Assembly: GCA_031290205.1 (NCBI GenBank)
Contig: JAITNZ010000070.1
Coordinates: 1 to 6,628, forward strand
From: Spirochaetaceae bacterium
GTDB taxonomy: Bacteria; Spirochaetota; Spirochaetia; Treponematales; Breznakiellaceae
Direction of reading: 5' to 3'
DNA length: 6,628 nt
The notes below the pieces were generated by a model. It had not been told where the DNA came from. It saw nothing but the letters and a program-made list of their open reading frames with translations, and searched no databases. This document shows, piece by piece, positions 1 to 6,461 of this stretch. Position numbers and translations under genes: made by a program. Positions within the stretch are counted from its first letter, which is position 1, and the number at the start of each line of letters is the position of its first letter.

Positions 1-200
1 CTACCCCGCCCAATGAACGCGCCCGTAAGGGCGTTGTTGCGGTTAATCGTTCATGGCGTGGCGCAGAACAACCCAACACTGACGTTAATGCAGGTTCACC
101 TTTAGGTGAGCCTGTGCGCCCTCTATGGGGGCTAGCCCCCGCAACGCCCCCACTGGGGGGCGAGGTGCCCCCCAGACCCCCCGTTAGCAATATAGGTATC
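1..200. repeat. GC-rich cluster of hairpins, probable intergenic repeat element
   Basis: This stretch is unusually dense in inverted repeats. There is an outer 7-bp pair ATGAACG (13-19) with CGTTCAT (48-54), enclosing CGCCC-GTAA-GGGCG (20-33). A 10-bp stem with a TTTA loop lies at 91-114 (one G-T pair). A perfect 14-bp palindrome GGGGGCTAGCCCCC lies at 127-140. A perfect 9-bp stem CTGGGGGGC/GCCCCCCAG with a GAGGT loop lies at 153-175. None is followed by a T-tract on either strand, so they do not look like ordinary terminators. The base composition is much richer in G and C than the genes beside it. It resembles the GC-rich hairpin repeats scattered between genes in many gut bacteria, but family membership is inferred. 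A structured RNA or a recombination site are alternatives. Confidence 0.55.
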
Positions 201-215
201 ACTGTCTCACGATAG
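3..215 (+). CDS. Open reading frame entering from the left edge; doubtful
   Basis: A plus-strand frame is open from the window edge to a TAG at 213-215, giving 70 residues with no ATG inside it. The translation contains ERARKGVVAVNRSWRGAEQ and then a Pro/Gly-rich end that is simply the translation of the hairpin stems. It could be the C-terminal end of a gene lying to the left. It could equally be a chance open frame in a GC-rich repeat, since another plus frame is also open from the edge to about 105. I recognise no domain. It would converge with the minus-strand methyltransferase gene. Listed for completeness only. Confidence 0.15.
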   Translation, partial: TPPNERARKGVVAVNRSWRGAEQPNTDVNAGSPLGEPVRPLWGLAPATPPLGGEVPPRPPVSNIGITVSR

Positions 216-258
216 AAAAGAAAAACCCTAAGGGCGGCAAAATTGCAAAGTATTTGCC
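216..258 (-). terminator. Possible rho-independent terminator after rlmB
   Basis: Reading the minus strand just past the TGA of the methyltransferase gene, GGCAAA (258-253) can pair with TTTGCC (241-236) across an 11-base loop. A T-rich run TTTTTCTTTT (225-216) follows after a further ten bases that include CCCTTAGGG. The stem is short and the gap before the T-run is longer than in a canonical terminator, so this is only moderately convincing. Its position, at the end of the last gene of the run, fits. Confidence 0.4.
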
Positions 259-271
259 CGATTTAGGTGCG

Positions 272-1003
272 TCAAGCCAGCCGCTGGCGGACAAGCTCGT
301 AGAGCATAACGCCGGCGGCGACGGAAACGTTAAGCGAATCTATATGCCCAAGTGAGGGTATCGCGACGAGGGCGTCGCAATTTTCGCGCAACAAGCGTGA
401 GATGCCTGCACCCTCGCTCCCCAGTATGAGCGCGCAACGCCCCTGCATATCTCTGGTATAAAGGCTCTGCCCTGCCATATCCGCGCCATATATCCAAAAG
501 CCCGCTTGTTTTAAGTCTTCGACGGCACGGGGAAGGTTGGGCACTTCGAGACAGGGCACCCACGCGATTGCGCCGGCGGAACTCTTAGCGACGACATCGC
601 TGTGTTTTGCCGTCCGCTTGTTCCGCGTGATAACCAGATCAACGCCGAATTGATCGCATGAACGGATGATTGCGCCGTAATTATGCGGGTCGGTAATCTC
701 ATCAAGGATAACTACCGTCCAATTTTTTTTATTTTTGTCCCCATCCAGATTTTCAAGAAACGACTCGAAACTCAGCTCGCTTAAGTTTTCTGGGTCGTGG
801 ACTTCGAGTGCGATACCCCGATGATCATTTGATATACGATCAAGGTCGTGAGTACCTACTTTGCTGATGCGAATATTTTTCCCCATCGCAAGGCGCACAA
901 TTTCCTGAGCACGTGGTCCCGCTTTAGCGACGAGCAAAGCGCCTGTTTCTCTATCAGCACGAATACGTTCTTCAATCGCGTGAAAGCCGGTTAAATAAGC
1001 CAT
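272..1003 (-). CDS. rlmB: 23S rRNA (guanosine-2'-O-)-methyltransferase, RlmB/TrmH family
   Basis: This is a cytoplasmic S-adenosylmethionine-dependent methyltransferase of the SpoU/TrmH class. RlmB members methylate the ribose 2'-O of a conserved guanosine in 23S rRNA (G2251 in E. coli). The 243-residue length equals that of E. coli RlmB. Residues 1-70 form the small RNA-binding substrate domain. The C-terminal part carries the three knot motifs: motif 1 DPHNYGAIIRSC at about 105-116 (Asn108, Arg114), motif 2 ILGSEGAGIS at 193-202, and motif 3 IPSLGHIDSLNVSVA at 215-229, which supplies the trefoil-knot cofactor pocket. An upstream in-frame ATG at 1018 exists, but the ATG at 1003 has GAGGG five bases before it and begins MAYLTGFHAIEE, the usual family start. 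It lies about 60 bp after the receptor gene with no clear terminator or promoter between, so co-transcription is likely. The family is secure; the exact target nucleotide (RlmB or a relative such as TrmH-like YacO) is inferred. Confidence 0.88.
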   Translation of the reverse strand: MAYLTGFHAIEERIRADRETGALLVAKAGPRAQEIVRLAMGKNIRISKVGTHDLDRISNDHRGIALEVHDPENLSELSFESFLENLDGDKNKKNWTVVILDEITDPHNYGAIIRSCDQFGVDLVITRNKRTAKHSDVVAKSSAGAIAWVPCLEVPNLPRAVEDLKQAGFWIYGADMAGQSLYTRDMQGRCALILGSEGAGISRLLRENCDALVAIPSLGHIDSLNVSVAAGVMLYELVRQRLA

Positions 1004-1008
1004 TTTTT

Positions 1009-1013
1009 CCCTC
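1009..1013 (-). promoter_or_regulatory. Ribosome binding site that sets the rlmB start
   Basis: The minus strand reads GAGGG, five A residues, then ATG at 1003. This is near-ideal spacing. The alternative ATG at 1018 has an AGGA touching the start codon directly, which is too close to work well. The shorter 243-residue product is therefore preferred. Confidence 0.7.
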
Positions 1014-1062
1014 AACATTCCTCATGTTTTCAATATACCCTTAATGGTTCCTCAATATATTT

Positions 1063-3687
1063 TCAGTACGACCAAGTAAACCCGAATGAAATCATCGGTA
1101 TAGGCATCTGGTATGATGCCGTATCGCTGCCTTCAACTTCGGTGCCTGTATATGCGTTAAACGTTGTATTTTTATCCCGCGTCTTAAAAAACGCCATCGC
1201 GTTTTCGATAGCGATATAGGTTTCGCCCTGGGTCTTCCCATTTTTATGAAACGAAAAAAATGAGAATTTTAAATCAAGGGGCAGCGAATACCCATTACGC
1301 CGTGTATCAGAATAATAGTTTGTTCTCTTGTATTTTTGAATGAAGTATGGCTGGACGCCGGGGCGCTGGACCAAAACAGGATACCATTCAATTTCGCCGG
1401 GCACCGACAGCGGCGTTCCCGAAGCAAACCCGAAACGTACACTGATATTAAAACGTTTGGATGGTTTTATGTTCAACACGAGGTTTAAATTATGAAAACG
1501 GTGGAAGGAAGGAAAGCGCCAATCGCCTTCCGTCAGATTACCATTTGTATCGACCGCTGTTGGATTGCGATATAATGCATAGTTAAATGTATAGGAAATC
1601 CAGCCGTCGAGATATTTTGAGTCATATCGTTGTAGCATCATATCAAAACCCCCCACATGCCCTTCCCCGTCAAAGTAGTAATTTGATTTTGAGGTCTGGG
1701 ATGATTGTGAGGCGTCCAAGCCGACTTCGGTAATCGTGTATGCGCGGTCAAATATATATTTATAATACCCCTCTATATTAAAACTAAAATTCGACAGGAA
1801 ATCAATTTTTACGCCAACAAGACTTGTCCACGAACGGTTTTGCTGTAATGCAAAATCATTGATGCCGCTACTGCTCTGGAGGTTAGAAATATTATCGGTC
1901 ATTGAAGAAAAAAGCCCCATTCCGGCGGTAAGGCTGAGCAGGTCGATACCCCCTTTATTACGCAATAGATGATAATCAAGATTCAAACGCGGATTAAATG
2001 CGGGATAGGTTTGGATAGAAAAATCTCTGCCCATAAAATAAAGATGGTCGAGGCGCAGACCCAAGACCGCGCCGAATTTATTTTCCGTATCCTTATACTC
2101 CAACGTGGTAAACGCCGCGCTCGTTAAAGCCTGATTAAGCCCGTCAACGGTTCTTTCAACAGCGCTGTTGATATACGCTTTAGGGAGCGGCTTATCGATT
2201 AAGCCGAGTGCAACAAGCGTCTTCATAAATGTCTCGGGCATCAACACATCAACTGTTCCGCTATACGCGGTATTTCGCGTCCAGCGCGTATAAAAAAGTT
2301 CGGCACCGGCGCCGAAGAGAAGCCCATGCCCAGCCTCCCAATCATAATCAACGCGCCCCTGCGCGGTATATGTCGAATTATCAGCTTTCATTATCGTCCG
2401 ATCATTTATGGCATAAGAATCCGATAGAATAGAATAGTGGTACCCATTCATAAAATTCTTAAAAACATCGGTATATGCTAAATTTAATTTATCGTTAAGG
2501 TCGGCGATTATATAATTGGTTAAAAACCCCGTCCCTACGGTTGTCTTGAGGATGCTGGCGCTTGAAAGATTAAACAAGAATGAGTTAATCAAAAACCCCT
2601 GAAGGTTATTCCAATCAAATTGCAGGTCTACATCGTTTCTTCTGCCGTTTATGGTAATGGGGATAGGATTATTATAGACAGCGCCTACGCCGTCGCCGCC
2701 GATAAAGGCGTTCAATGTCCACTCAACACTATCGGTCCATTTATAATTCCCCGCAATCTCGGCTACCCGAATAAAGGGCGCGGTGGTAACAGACCTGATG
2801 GGTTCCAGCTCCTCGACGGCATAGGAGAGCGCCTTTATCAGCGCGATATAGCCGTCCCAGTAGGTCGTCTTTCCCATCACCATGATGCCGCCTTTTTCGT
2901 TAAGGGGAATGGAAACATTCAAGTTGACGGCGCTTGTCGAGATACCGAATTCAATTTCTGTTTCCGTTGCGGAGGGTTTTTTTGAATGTAATTCAAGCAA
3001 ACCGGAGATAGTGTGCCCAAACTGCGCGGAGAAAATACCATGCGAAAGTTTCACACTCTCTATCATGTGCGGGTCGAAGATTGAAACTGAACCGCCCCAG
3101 AAATAGGGGAACTCGATATAAAAACCGTCAAGCGACGCCATAAGGTCGCCGGGGTCGCCGCCGCGTATCGAAGGCATCGCGTTAAACATACTGGTATAGC
3201 CCACCCCGGGGAGGAGTTTTATCGCCGTCATCACATCTTCCATAAAACCGATTTCCGCGACTCGGGCTAATTCCTTGCCGGCAATGGTAACGCTCCGCCC
3301 TGATTCCGCAGTCGTTCCGCTCTGCGTTCGTTCCGCCGTAAACACCAACTCTTTATTTGAAAGCATATTCTCTAAACGCAACGACACTTTATATTGATTG
3401 CTTAGTTTGCTGTCGTCCGCATTGATAAGAAGCCGCCCGTTTCCATAGCCGGGGTAGCTAATGGTTATGATAACATTTTTATCATCATCAATTGAAAAGC
3501 GGGCAATACCATCCTCATCACAGATAAATTGTGTGCCATTCTGAAGCCTTGCAATCGCGCCGTCAAGCGGCATATCCAGATCGGCATCTTCGACGGATAC
3601 AGAAATATCACGCGCATCGAGATAGTTAAACGAAAAAAGAAGCAATAAAACTAAAAATAAATTTTTTTGGGGGGAAAAAATATTCAT
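1063..3687 (-). CDS. TonB-dependent receptor-like outer-membrane protein with CarboxypepD-type N-terminal domain
   Basis: This is an 874-residue exported protein. Residues 1-25 form a signal peptide (a leucine/phenylalanine-rich core ending LDA). Residues about 27-105 look like a carboxypeptidase-regulatory-like beta-sandwich, common in front of receptor plugs. ELVFTAER at 113-120 resembles a TonB box. Residues about 130-236 form the plug, with the recognisable LLPGVG, PSIRGGDPG, LDGFYI and GIFSAQFGHTISG segments. The remainder is a beta-barrel rich in alternating aromatic strands and ends SFGFTWSY, a C-terminal aromatic signal for barrel assembly. Such receptors take up siderophores, cobalamin, glycans or other ligands through the outer membrane; the substrate cannot be read from the sequence. 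The ATG overlaps the TGA of the TPR gene (ATGA) and has no clear ribosome binding site of its own, pointing to translational coupling. Codons 3-9 are a T6-C6-A7 run. The resemblance to spirochaete receptors is by eye. Confidence 0.8.
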   Translation of the reverse strand: MNIFSPQKNLFLVLLLLFSFNYLDARDISVSVEDADLDMPLDGAIARLQNGTQFICDEDGIARFSIDDDKNVIITISYPGYGNGRLLINADDSKLSNQYKVSLRLENMLSNKELVFTAERTQSGTTAESGRSVTIAGKELARVAEIGFMEDVMTAIKLLPGVGYTSMFNAMPSIRGGDPGDLMASLDGFYIEFPYFWGGSVSIFDPHMIESVKLSHGIFSAQFGHTISGLLELHSKKPSATETEIEFGISTSAVNLNVSIPLNEKGGIMVMGKTTYWDGYIALIKALSYAVEELEPIRSVTTAPFIRVAEIAGNYKWTDSVEWTLNAFIGGDGVGAVYNNPIPITINGRRNDVDLQFDWNNLQGFLINSFLFNLSSASILKTTVGTGFLTNYIIADLNDKLNLAYTDVFKNFMNGYHYSILSDSYAINDRTIMKADNSTYTAQGRVDYDWEAGHGLLFGAGAELFYTRWTRNTAYSGTVDVLMPETFMKTLVALGLIDKPLPKAYINSAVERTVDGLNQALTSAAFTTLEYKDTENKFGAVLGLRLDHLYFMGRDFSIQTYPAFNPRLNLDYHLLRNKGGIDLLSLTAGMGLFSSMTDNISNLQSSSGINDFALQQNRSWTSLVGVKIDFLSNFSFNIEGYYKYIFDRAYTITEVGLDASQSSQTSKSNYYFDGEGHVGGFDMMLQRYDSKYLDGWISYTFNYALYRNPTAVDTNGNLTEGDWRFPSFHRFHNLNLVLNIKPSKRFNISVRFGFASGTPLSVPGEIEWYPVLVQRPGVQPYFIQKYKRTNYYSDTRRNGYSLPLDLKFSFFSFHKNGKTQGETYIAIENAMAFFKTRDKNTTFNAYTGTEVEGSDTASYQMPIPMISFGFTWSY
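3662..3680 (-). repeat. Stacked homopolymers T6-C6-A7 in the first codons of the receptor gene
   Basis: In the coding direction, codons 3-9 of the receptor gene consist of six T, six C and seven A residues. On the plus strand these are T7 at 3662-3668, G6 at 3669-3674 and A6 at 3675-3680. Homopolymers of this length so close to a start codon are prone to slippage by the replication or transcription machinery. A one-base change would abolish the receptor almost completely. Confidence 0.8.
3684..3687 (-). other. ATGA stop-start overlap between TPR and receptor genes
   Basis: The TGA of the TPR gene (3686-3684) shares bases with the ATG of the receptor gene (3687-3685). The bases upstream of that ATG show no good Shine-Dalgarno sequence. 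Ribosomes that finish the first gene are therefore the probable source of initiation on the second. Confidence 0.85.
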
Positions 3688-4979
3688 TTTGAAGCAAGTG
3701 CGATCTTTACCTGCTCGCGGTTTGCGTGCGCGTCAAAATAATAGGGGTTGATCCGCAAAGCCTTATTAAAATCGGCGGACGCTTTTTCATATTCCCCTAT
3801 AGAAAAATATGCCGCGCCCCTATTGTTATACGCAATAGCAAAATCAGGATTGTAGGAAATCGCGCTGGTAAATTGCTCTATCGCCTTCTCGTATTTACCC
3901 GCCTTGTTCAGTTGGATGCCGGTATTGTTCGCCGTCTCCGCCGCCGATAACACCTTCGCCGCCGACACCGTCGTCTCCGATGGTCCCTCAGCTTGAACGC
4001 CCGAACTGCTTGTTGGGACTGGCTCTGCTGACGGCAGATTCCGTACCTCGCCTGCACCCGCATTCAGCCTGATAGAGACCGCCTCTGTCCGAACTGCCTG
4101 AGGCAGGGCTGCCTGAGGCAGGGCTGCCGGAGTCGGCGCCGCCTGAGGCAGGGTTACCGGAGACGGCGCCGCTTGGGCTGCCGGGGCTTCCCGCGATTCA
4201 ATGTTGCCGTTAATCTGCGGAATCTTGACTTCGGGGTAGGCTGTCTTACGGATAATCCCGTCTGAAGTTTTTTTATCGGTCGAGGGCGCGGGTACTTGTG
4301 GCTGAGGCACTTGTATCAGTTGCACTTGAATGACCGGAGCTGGCGGCTGCGGGACTTGCGCTTGGGGGGCTTGAGTCGGCAGAACTTGTGCCTGAGGTAC
4401 TTGTGCCTGAGGTGCTTGTGTTTGCGGGACTTGTGCCTGAGGCGCTTCGTCGGGCGGCTGGGGGGGGGGGGGACCTGTAGCGGCGACAATCGCCGTGATA
4501 CCATCCGCATCCGCAACCGACACGGACTTAGGATAATCGCTTATCTGCTCGAACGACTTTGAATCGGCATTAAGGGAGAATGGCGCCGGTGCCGGCGCTT
4601 TGAACGGCACAGGCTCGGTAGCAGGATTGGGAGTTTCTGAATTCATCAATGCGGGATTCTTCCGATAAAAGTCGTAGACAAACTGAAGATTGTGGCGGGT
4701 CTCGGCATCATCCTTCGCAATACCGTAAGCTTTTTCAAAATCAAGTCTCGCTTTGCCATATTCCCCTTTCTGAACATATATACCTCCGCGCCCGTTAAGC
4801 GCTCTGATATTATCAGGATCCACGCTCAACGCTGAATCATAGCTTTCAAACGCCTTATCACGGTTAAACTGCGCGGCATACTCCTTAGCCCGCTGGATGA
4901 AAAATGCCGCATCCTGTGCGCCAAGCATTCCGCCGCCTGTAAAAATCAAGACGGCGCCCATCAATAAAAAACCCCTCAC
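3684..4979 (-). CDS. Exported TPR protein with Pro/Gln/Ala-rich repeat linker
   Basis: This is a 431-residue protein beginning with GTG. GGGGAG sits five bases upstream, and this start supplies the Arg before the hydrophobic segment; an ATG at codon 7 would lose that charge. Residues 2-22 are a signal peptide or an uncleaved membrane anchor (no lipobox cysteine). Two TPR units lie at about 24-91, with a further helix to 108. Residues about 115-345 are low complexity: Pro170-173, ten pentapeptide units of the QAQVP type at 181-230, and a second Ala/Pro repeat at about 265-295. Two more TPRs follow at about 347-414 with a capping helix to 431. TPRs bind proteins or peptides, so this is probably a periplasmic scaffold. 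The coupled downstream gene encodes an outer-membrane receptor, which suggests a partner role (inference). A run of 13 C in the coding strand makes it a likely phase-variable gene. No specific family is recognised. Confidence 0.82.
   Translation of the reverse strand: MRGFLLMGAVLIFTGGGMLGAQDAAFFIQRAKEYAAQFNRDKAFESYDSALSVDPDNIRALNGRGGIYVQKGEYGKARLDFEKAYGIAKDDAETRHNLQFVYDFYRKNPALMNSETPNPATEPVPFKAPAPAPFSLNADSKSFEQISDYPKSVSVADADGITAIVAATGPPPPQPPDEAPQAQVPQTQAPQAQVPQAQVLPTQAPQAQVPQPPAPVIQVQLIQVPQPQVPAPSTDKKTSDGIIRKTAYPEVKIPQINGNIESREAPAAQAAPSPVTLPQAAPTPAALPQAALPQAVRTEAVSIRLNAGAGEVRNLPSAEPVPTSSSGVQAEGPSETTVSAAKVLSAAETANNTGIQLNKAGKYEKAIEQFTSAISYNPDFAIAYNNRGAAYFSIGEYEKASADFNKALRINPYYFDAHANREQVKIALASK
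4096..4170 (-). repeat. Tandem 15-bp/30-bp repeats encoding an Ala/Pro segment
   Basis: On the plus strand GCCTGAGGCAGGGCT occurs twice back to back (4096-4110 and 4111-4125). A 30-bp unit at 4111-4140 recurs at 4141-4170 with three differences. Unit lengths are multiples of three, so gain or loss keeps the reading frame. They encode TLPQA/ALPQA-type pentapeptides around residues 270-295 of the TPR protein. Confidence 0.8.
4294..4443 (-). repeat. Ten-unit 15-bp tandem repeat encoding QAQVP-type pentapeptides
   Basis: Ten consecutive 15-bp units run from 4294 to 4443. Two are identical on the plus strand (ACTTGTGCCTGAGGT at 4384-4398 and 4399-4413), 4429-4443 differs by one base, and the others are more diverged. 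They encode residues 181-230 of the TPR protein as P-Q-x-Q-[V/A] units. Copy number change would lengthen or shorten the linker without shifting the frame. Confidence 0.85.
4460..4472 (-). repeat. C13 homopolymer inside the TPR gene (G13 on the plus strand)
   Basis: Thirteen consecutive G residues on the plus strand read as CCC CCC CCC CCC CAG in the coding strand (Pro170-173 and Gln174). Loss of one base moves translation into a frame that ends at a TGA at 4318-4316. Gain of one base leads to a TAA at 4275-4273. Either change removes the C-terminal TPR block. Runs of this length are typical contingency loci; poly-G runs in Treponema pallidum are known to vary in length. Confidence 0.9.
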
Positions 4980-4984
4980 TACCT

Positions 4985-4990
4985 CTCCCC
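4985..4990 (-). promoter_or_regulatory. Ribosome binding site deciding the GTG start of the TPR gene
   Basis: The minus strand reads GGGGAG, five bases (AGGTA), then GTG at 4979. It supports initiation at GTG instead of the ATG six codons further in, which has only a weakly spaced GAGGGG. Confidence 0.7.
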
Positions 4991-5004
4991 TCTAATCTTT
5001 GTTC

Positions 5005-5033
5005 ATTATGCGCTTAAATGGGAAAAGGGTCAA
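5005..5033 (-). promoter_or_regulatory. Sigma70-type promoter for the TPR-receptor(-rlmB) unit
   Basis: On the minus strand TTGACC (5033-5028) and CATAAT (5010-5005) are separated by exactly 17 bases. Both hexamers differ from consensus by one base. Transcription would begin near 4999-4998, giving a leader of about 20 nt that contains the ribosome binding site of the TPR gene. No operator-like palindrome overlaps it. Confidence 0.7.
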
Positions 5034-5090
5034 TTACCTGCCTTCAAGCTCTAAGTGCCCGTGAATGCTTGGTGAGGAGAAAAAATATAT

Positions 5091-6455
5091 TCAGATTGCC
5101 GGCATTTTTTTGAAATCCCGAAAGACCATAAAGAGCGATAGCATATATGCCAATATATCCGCTATGGGTCCCGCATAGAGGACGCCGTCGATGCCGAAAA
5201 AGAGCGGGAGAATGATGATTAGGGGCACGAGGAGAAAGCCCTGACGCGACAGGGTAATAATGAGCGCAGGACGTGCCTTTCCTATAGACGTAAAATAATT
5301 TACCGAAAGCGGCTGGACGCCGAACGCGAATATCATCATCAAATAAATGCGCAGATAGCGGGCGGCGAATTCAAAATAAAGTTCGCTTCCTACACCGAAA
5401 ATGCCGGTAATCTATCGCGGAAAAAACTGAAACCCAAGAAACGCAAGCACGCACACGCAGAGGGATACCGTGAGCGCTTTTTTATAGGTTTCCCTGAGTC
5501 TACCGAAATTTTTCGCCCCCATATTGAATCCGAAAATCGGCTGGCAGCCCAGCGCGATGCCCACCGCGAAGGCGCCCAGAACATGGCTTATCTTGACGAT
5601 GATGCCGCTTACTGCTAAGGGTATTTCGCTGCCATAAGCCGAGAGCGCTCCGTAATAGCGCAAGCTGTTGTTCAGCACGATGGCGACGAGCATCAGCATA
5701 AGCTGATTGATACAGTTGGACGAGCCGAGGCGGGCAATGCCCGGAACATATTTTGTTTTAAGCCCGAATATCGTGCGTTCAATCTTGAATGCCTTGAAGC
5801 GGGTAAAATATGCCGCAGCAAGCACGAAAGACACTACCTGGCTTATCACGGTGGCAATGGCGGCGCCGGGAAGCCCCCAGCCCAGCGGGTACATAAAAAG
5901 CCAGTCGAGTGCCACGTTGAGGATAGCGCCTGTGAGCGTGCATATCATGGAATAGGACGGGCTTCCGTCTGAACGGATGAGGAGGCTCGCCATGCCGGAA
6001 AAGAGGAGGAAGGGAATGCCCATGCCGGTGATGGCAAGATAGGACTCTGCCAAAGGGAGTATGTTCTCTGTCGCGCCGAAAAGTATGAGGAGCGGTGTTT
6101 TGAACAAAAGCACCGCCGCCATAAGCAGCAGTCCGATAGCTACGACCATGGTGAGCCCTGTCCCAATAAACCCCTTCGCTTCCGTTTCGTTCTTTCTACC
6201 CATGCAGATGTTGAAGTGAGCAACGGTTCCCACGCCGGCGAGCTGGGTTAAGGCGATGCAAAGTATGCTAACAGGAAACGTGATGCCGGTAGCGGCGTTC
6301 CCCAATATCCCCACGACATTGCCGATAAATACCTGGTCGGTAAGATTATACGCGGAGCTTACCAGCATACTGATAACCGTGGGGACGGCGTACTTGACGA
6401 TAAGTCCCGTTATCGGAGCGGCGCCCAAAGGGTTTTGCGAATTTTCAGACCTCAT
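5091..6455 (-). pseudogene. MATE-family multidrug/Na+ antiporter interrupted by an in-frame TAG
   Basis: Read through, this is a 454-codon frame, the usual length for a MATE transporter (MepA/NorM-like branch) that exports drugs or metabolites with Na+ or H+ in the inner membrane. The N-terminus has the family signature NPLGAAPI followed by YNLTDQVFIG in helix 1. About nine membrane helices precede a TAG at 5412-5414 (codon 348), just after FFPR. The same frame continues with ITGIFG and then ARYLRIYL, FTSIGKA, SRQGFLLVPL and GPIADILAY, which are conserved MATE helices 10-12, ending TGA at 5093-5091. No base is gained or lost, so only one substitution, most simply CAG to TAG, separates it from an intact gene. 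The 347-residue product lacking three helices is probably inactive. Suppression or a sequencing error could rescue it. The downstream part has a TTG near 5342 but no sign of independent translation. Confidence 0.85.
5412..5414 (-). other. In-frame amber codon in the MATE gene
   Basis: The plus strand CTA reads TAG in the coding direction, at codon 348 of 454. Related transporters, as I remember the family, commonly have FPRQI at this place, so Gln (CAG) is the likely ancestral residue. Reading frame and protein similarity continue undisturbed on both sides. Confidence 0.85.
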
Positions 6456-6461
6456 TCTTGC

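Noticed and set aside
91..114. Rho-independent terminator at the 10-bp stem
   Set aside because: No T-rich stretch follows on either strand, and a better placed candidate for the minus-strand unit lies at 216-258.
71..188. Integron attC recombination site (ACCCAAC at 71-77; CGTTAGC at 182-188, with GCAACG at 141-146)
   Set aside because: Treponema denticola carries an integron, so this was considered. No GTTRRRY partner matches the ACCCAAC, and the GCAACG/CGTTAGC pair encloses stems that do not extend it in attC fashion. No integrase is in the window.
2229..3106. Plus-strand open frames opposite the receptor gene
   Set aside because: They lie wholly within a well-supported minus-strand gene and show no recognisable motif or ribosome binding site; they are antisense shadows.
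4296..4562. Leucine/arginine-rich plus-strand open frame opposite the TPR linker
   Set aside because: Its low-complexity sequence is the antisense translation of the 15-bp repeats and the G13 run.
5091..5342. Separate small membrane protein starting at TTG 5342
   Set aside because: It is in the same frame as the upstream MATE part (371 codons from its start) and continues the family helices; the codons between the TAG and this TTG also match the family.
5412..5414. Genome-wide reassignment of TAG to glutamine
   Set aside because: Only one in-frame TAG occurs in the four genes, although the TPR protein alone has dozens of Gln codons, all CAA or CAG. A local event is more likely.
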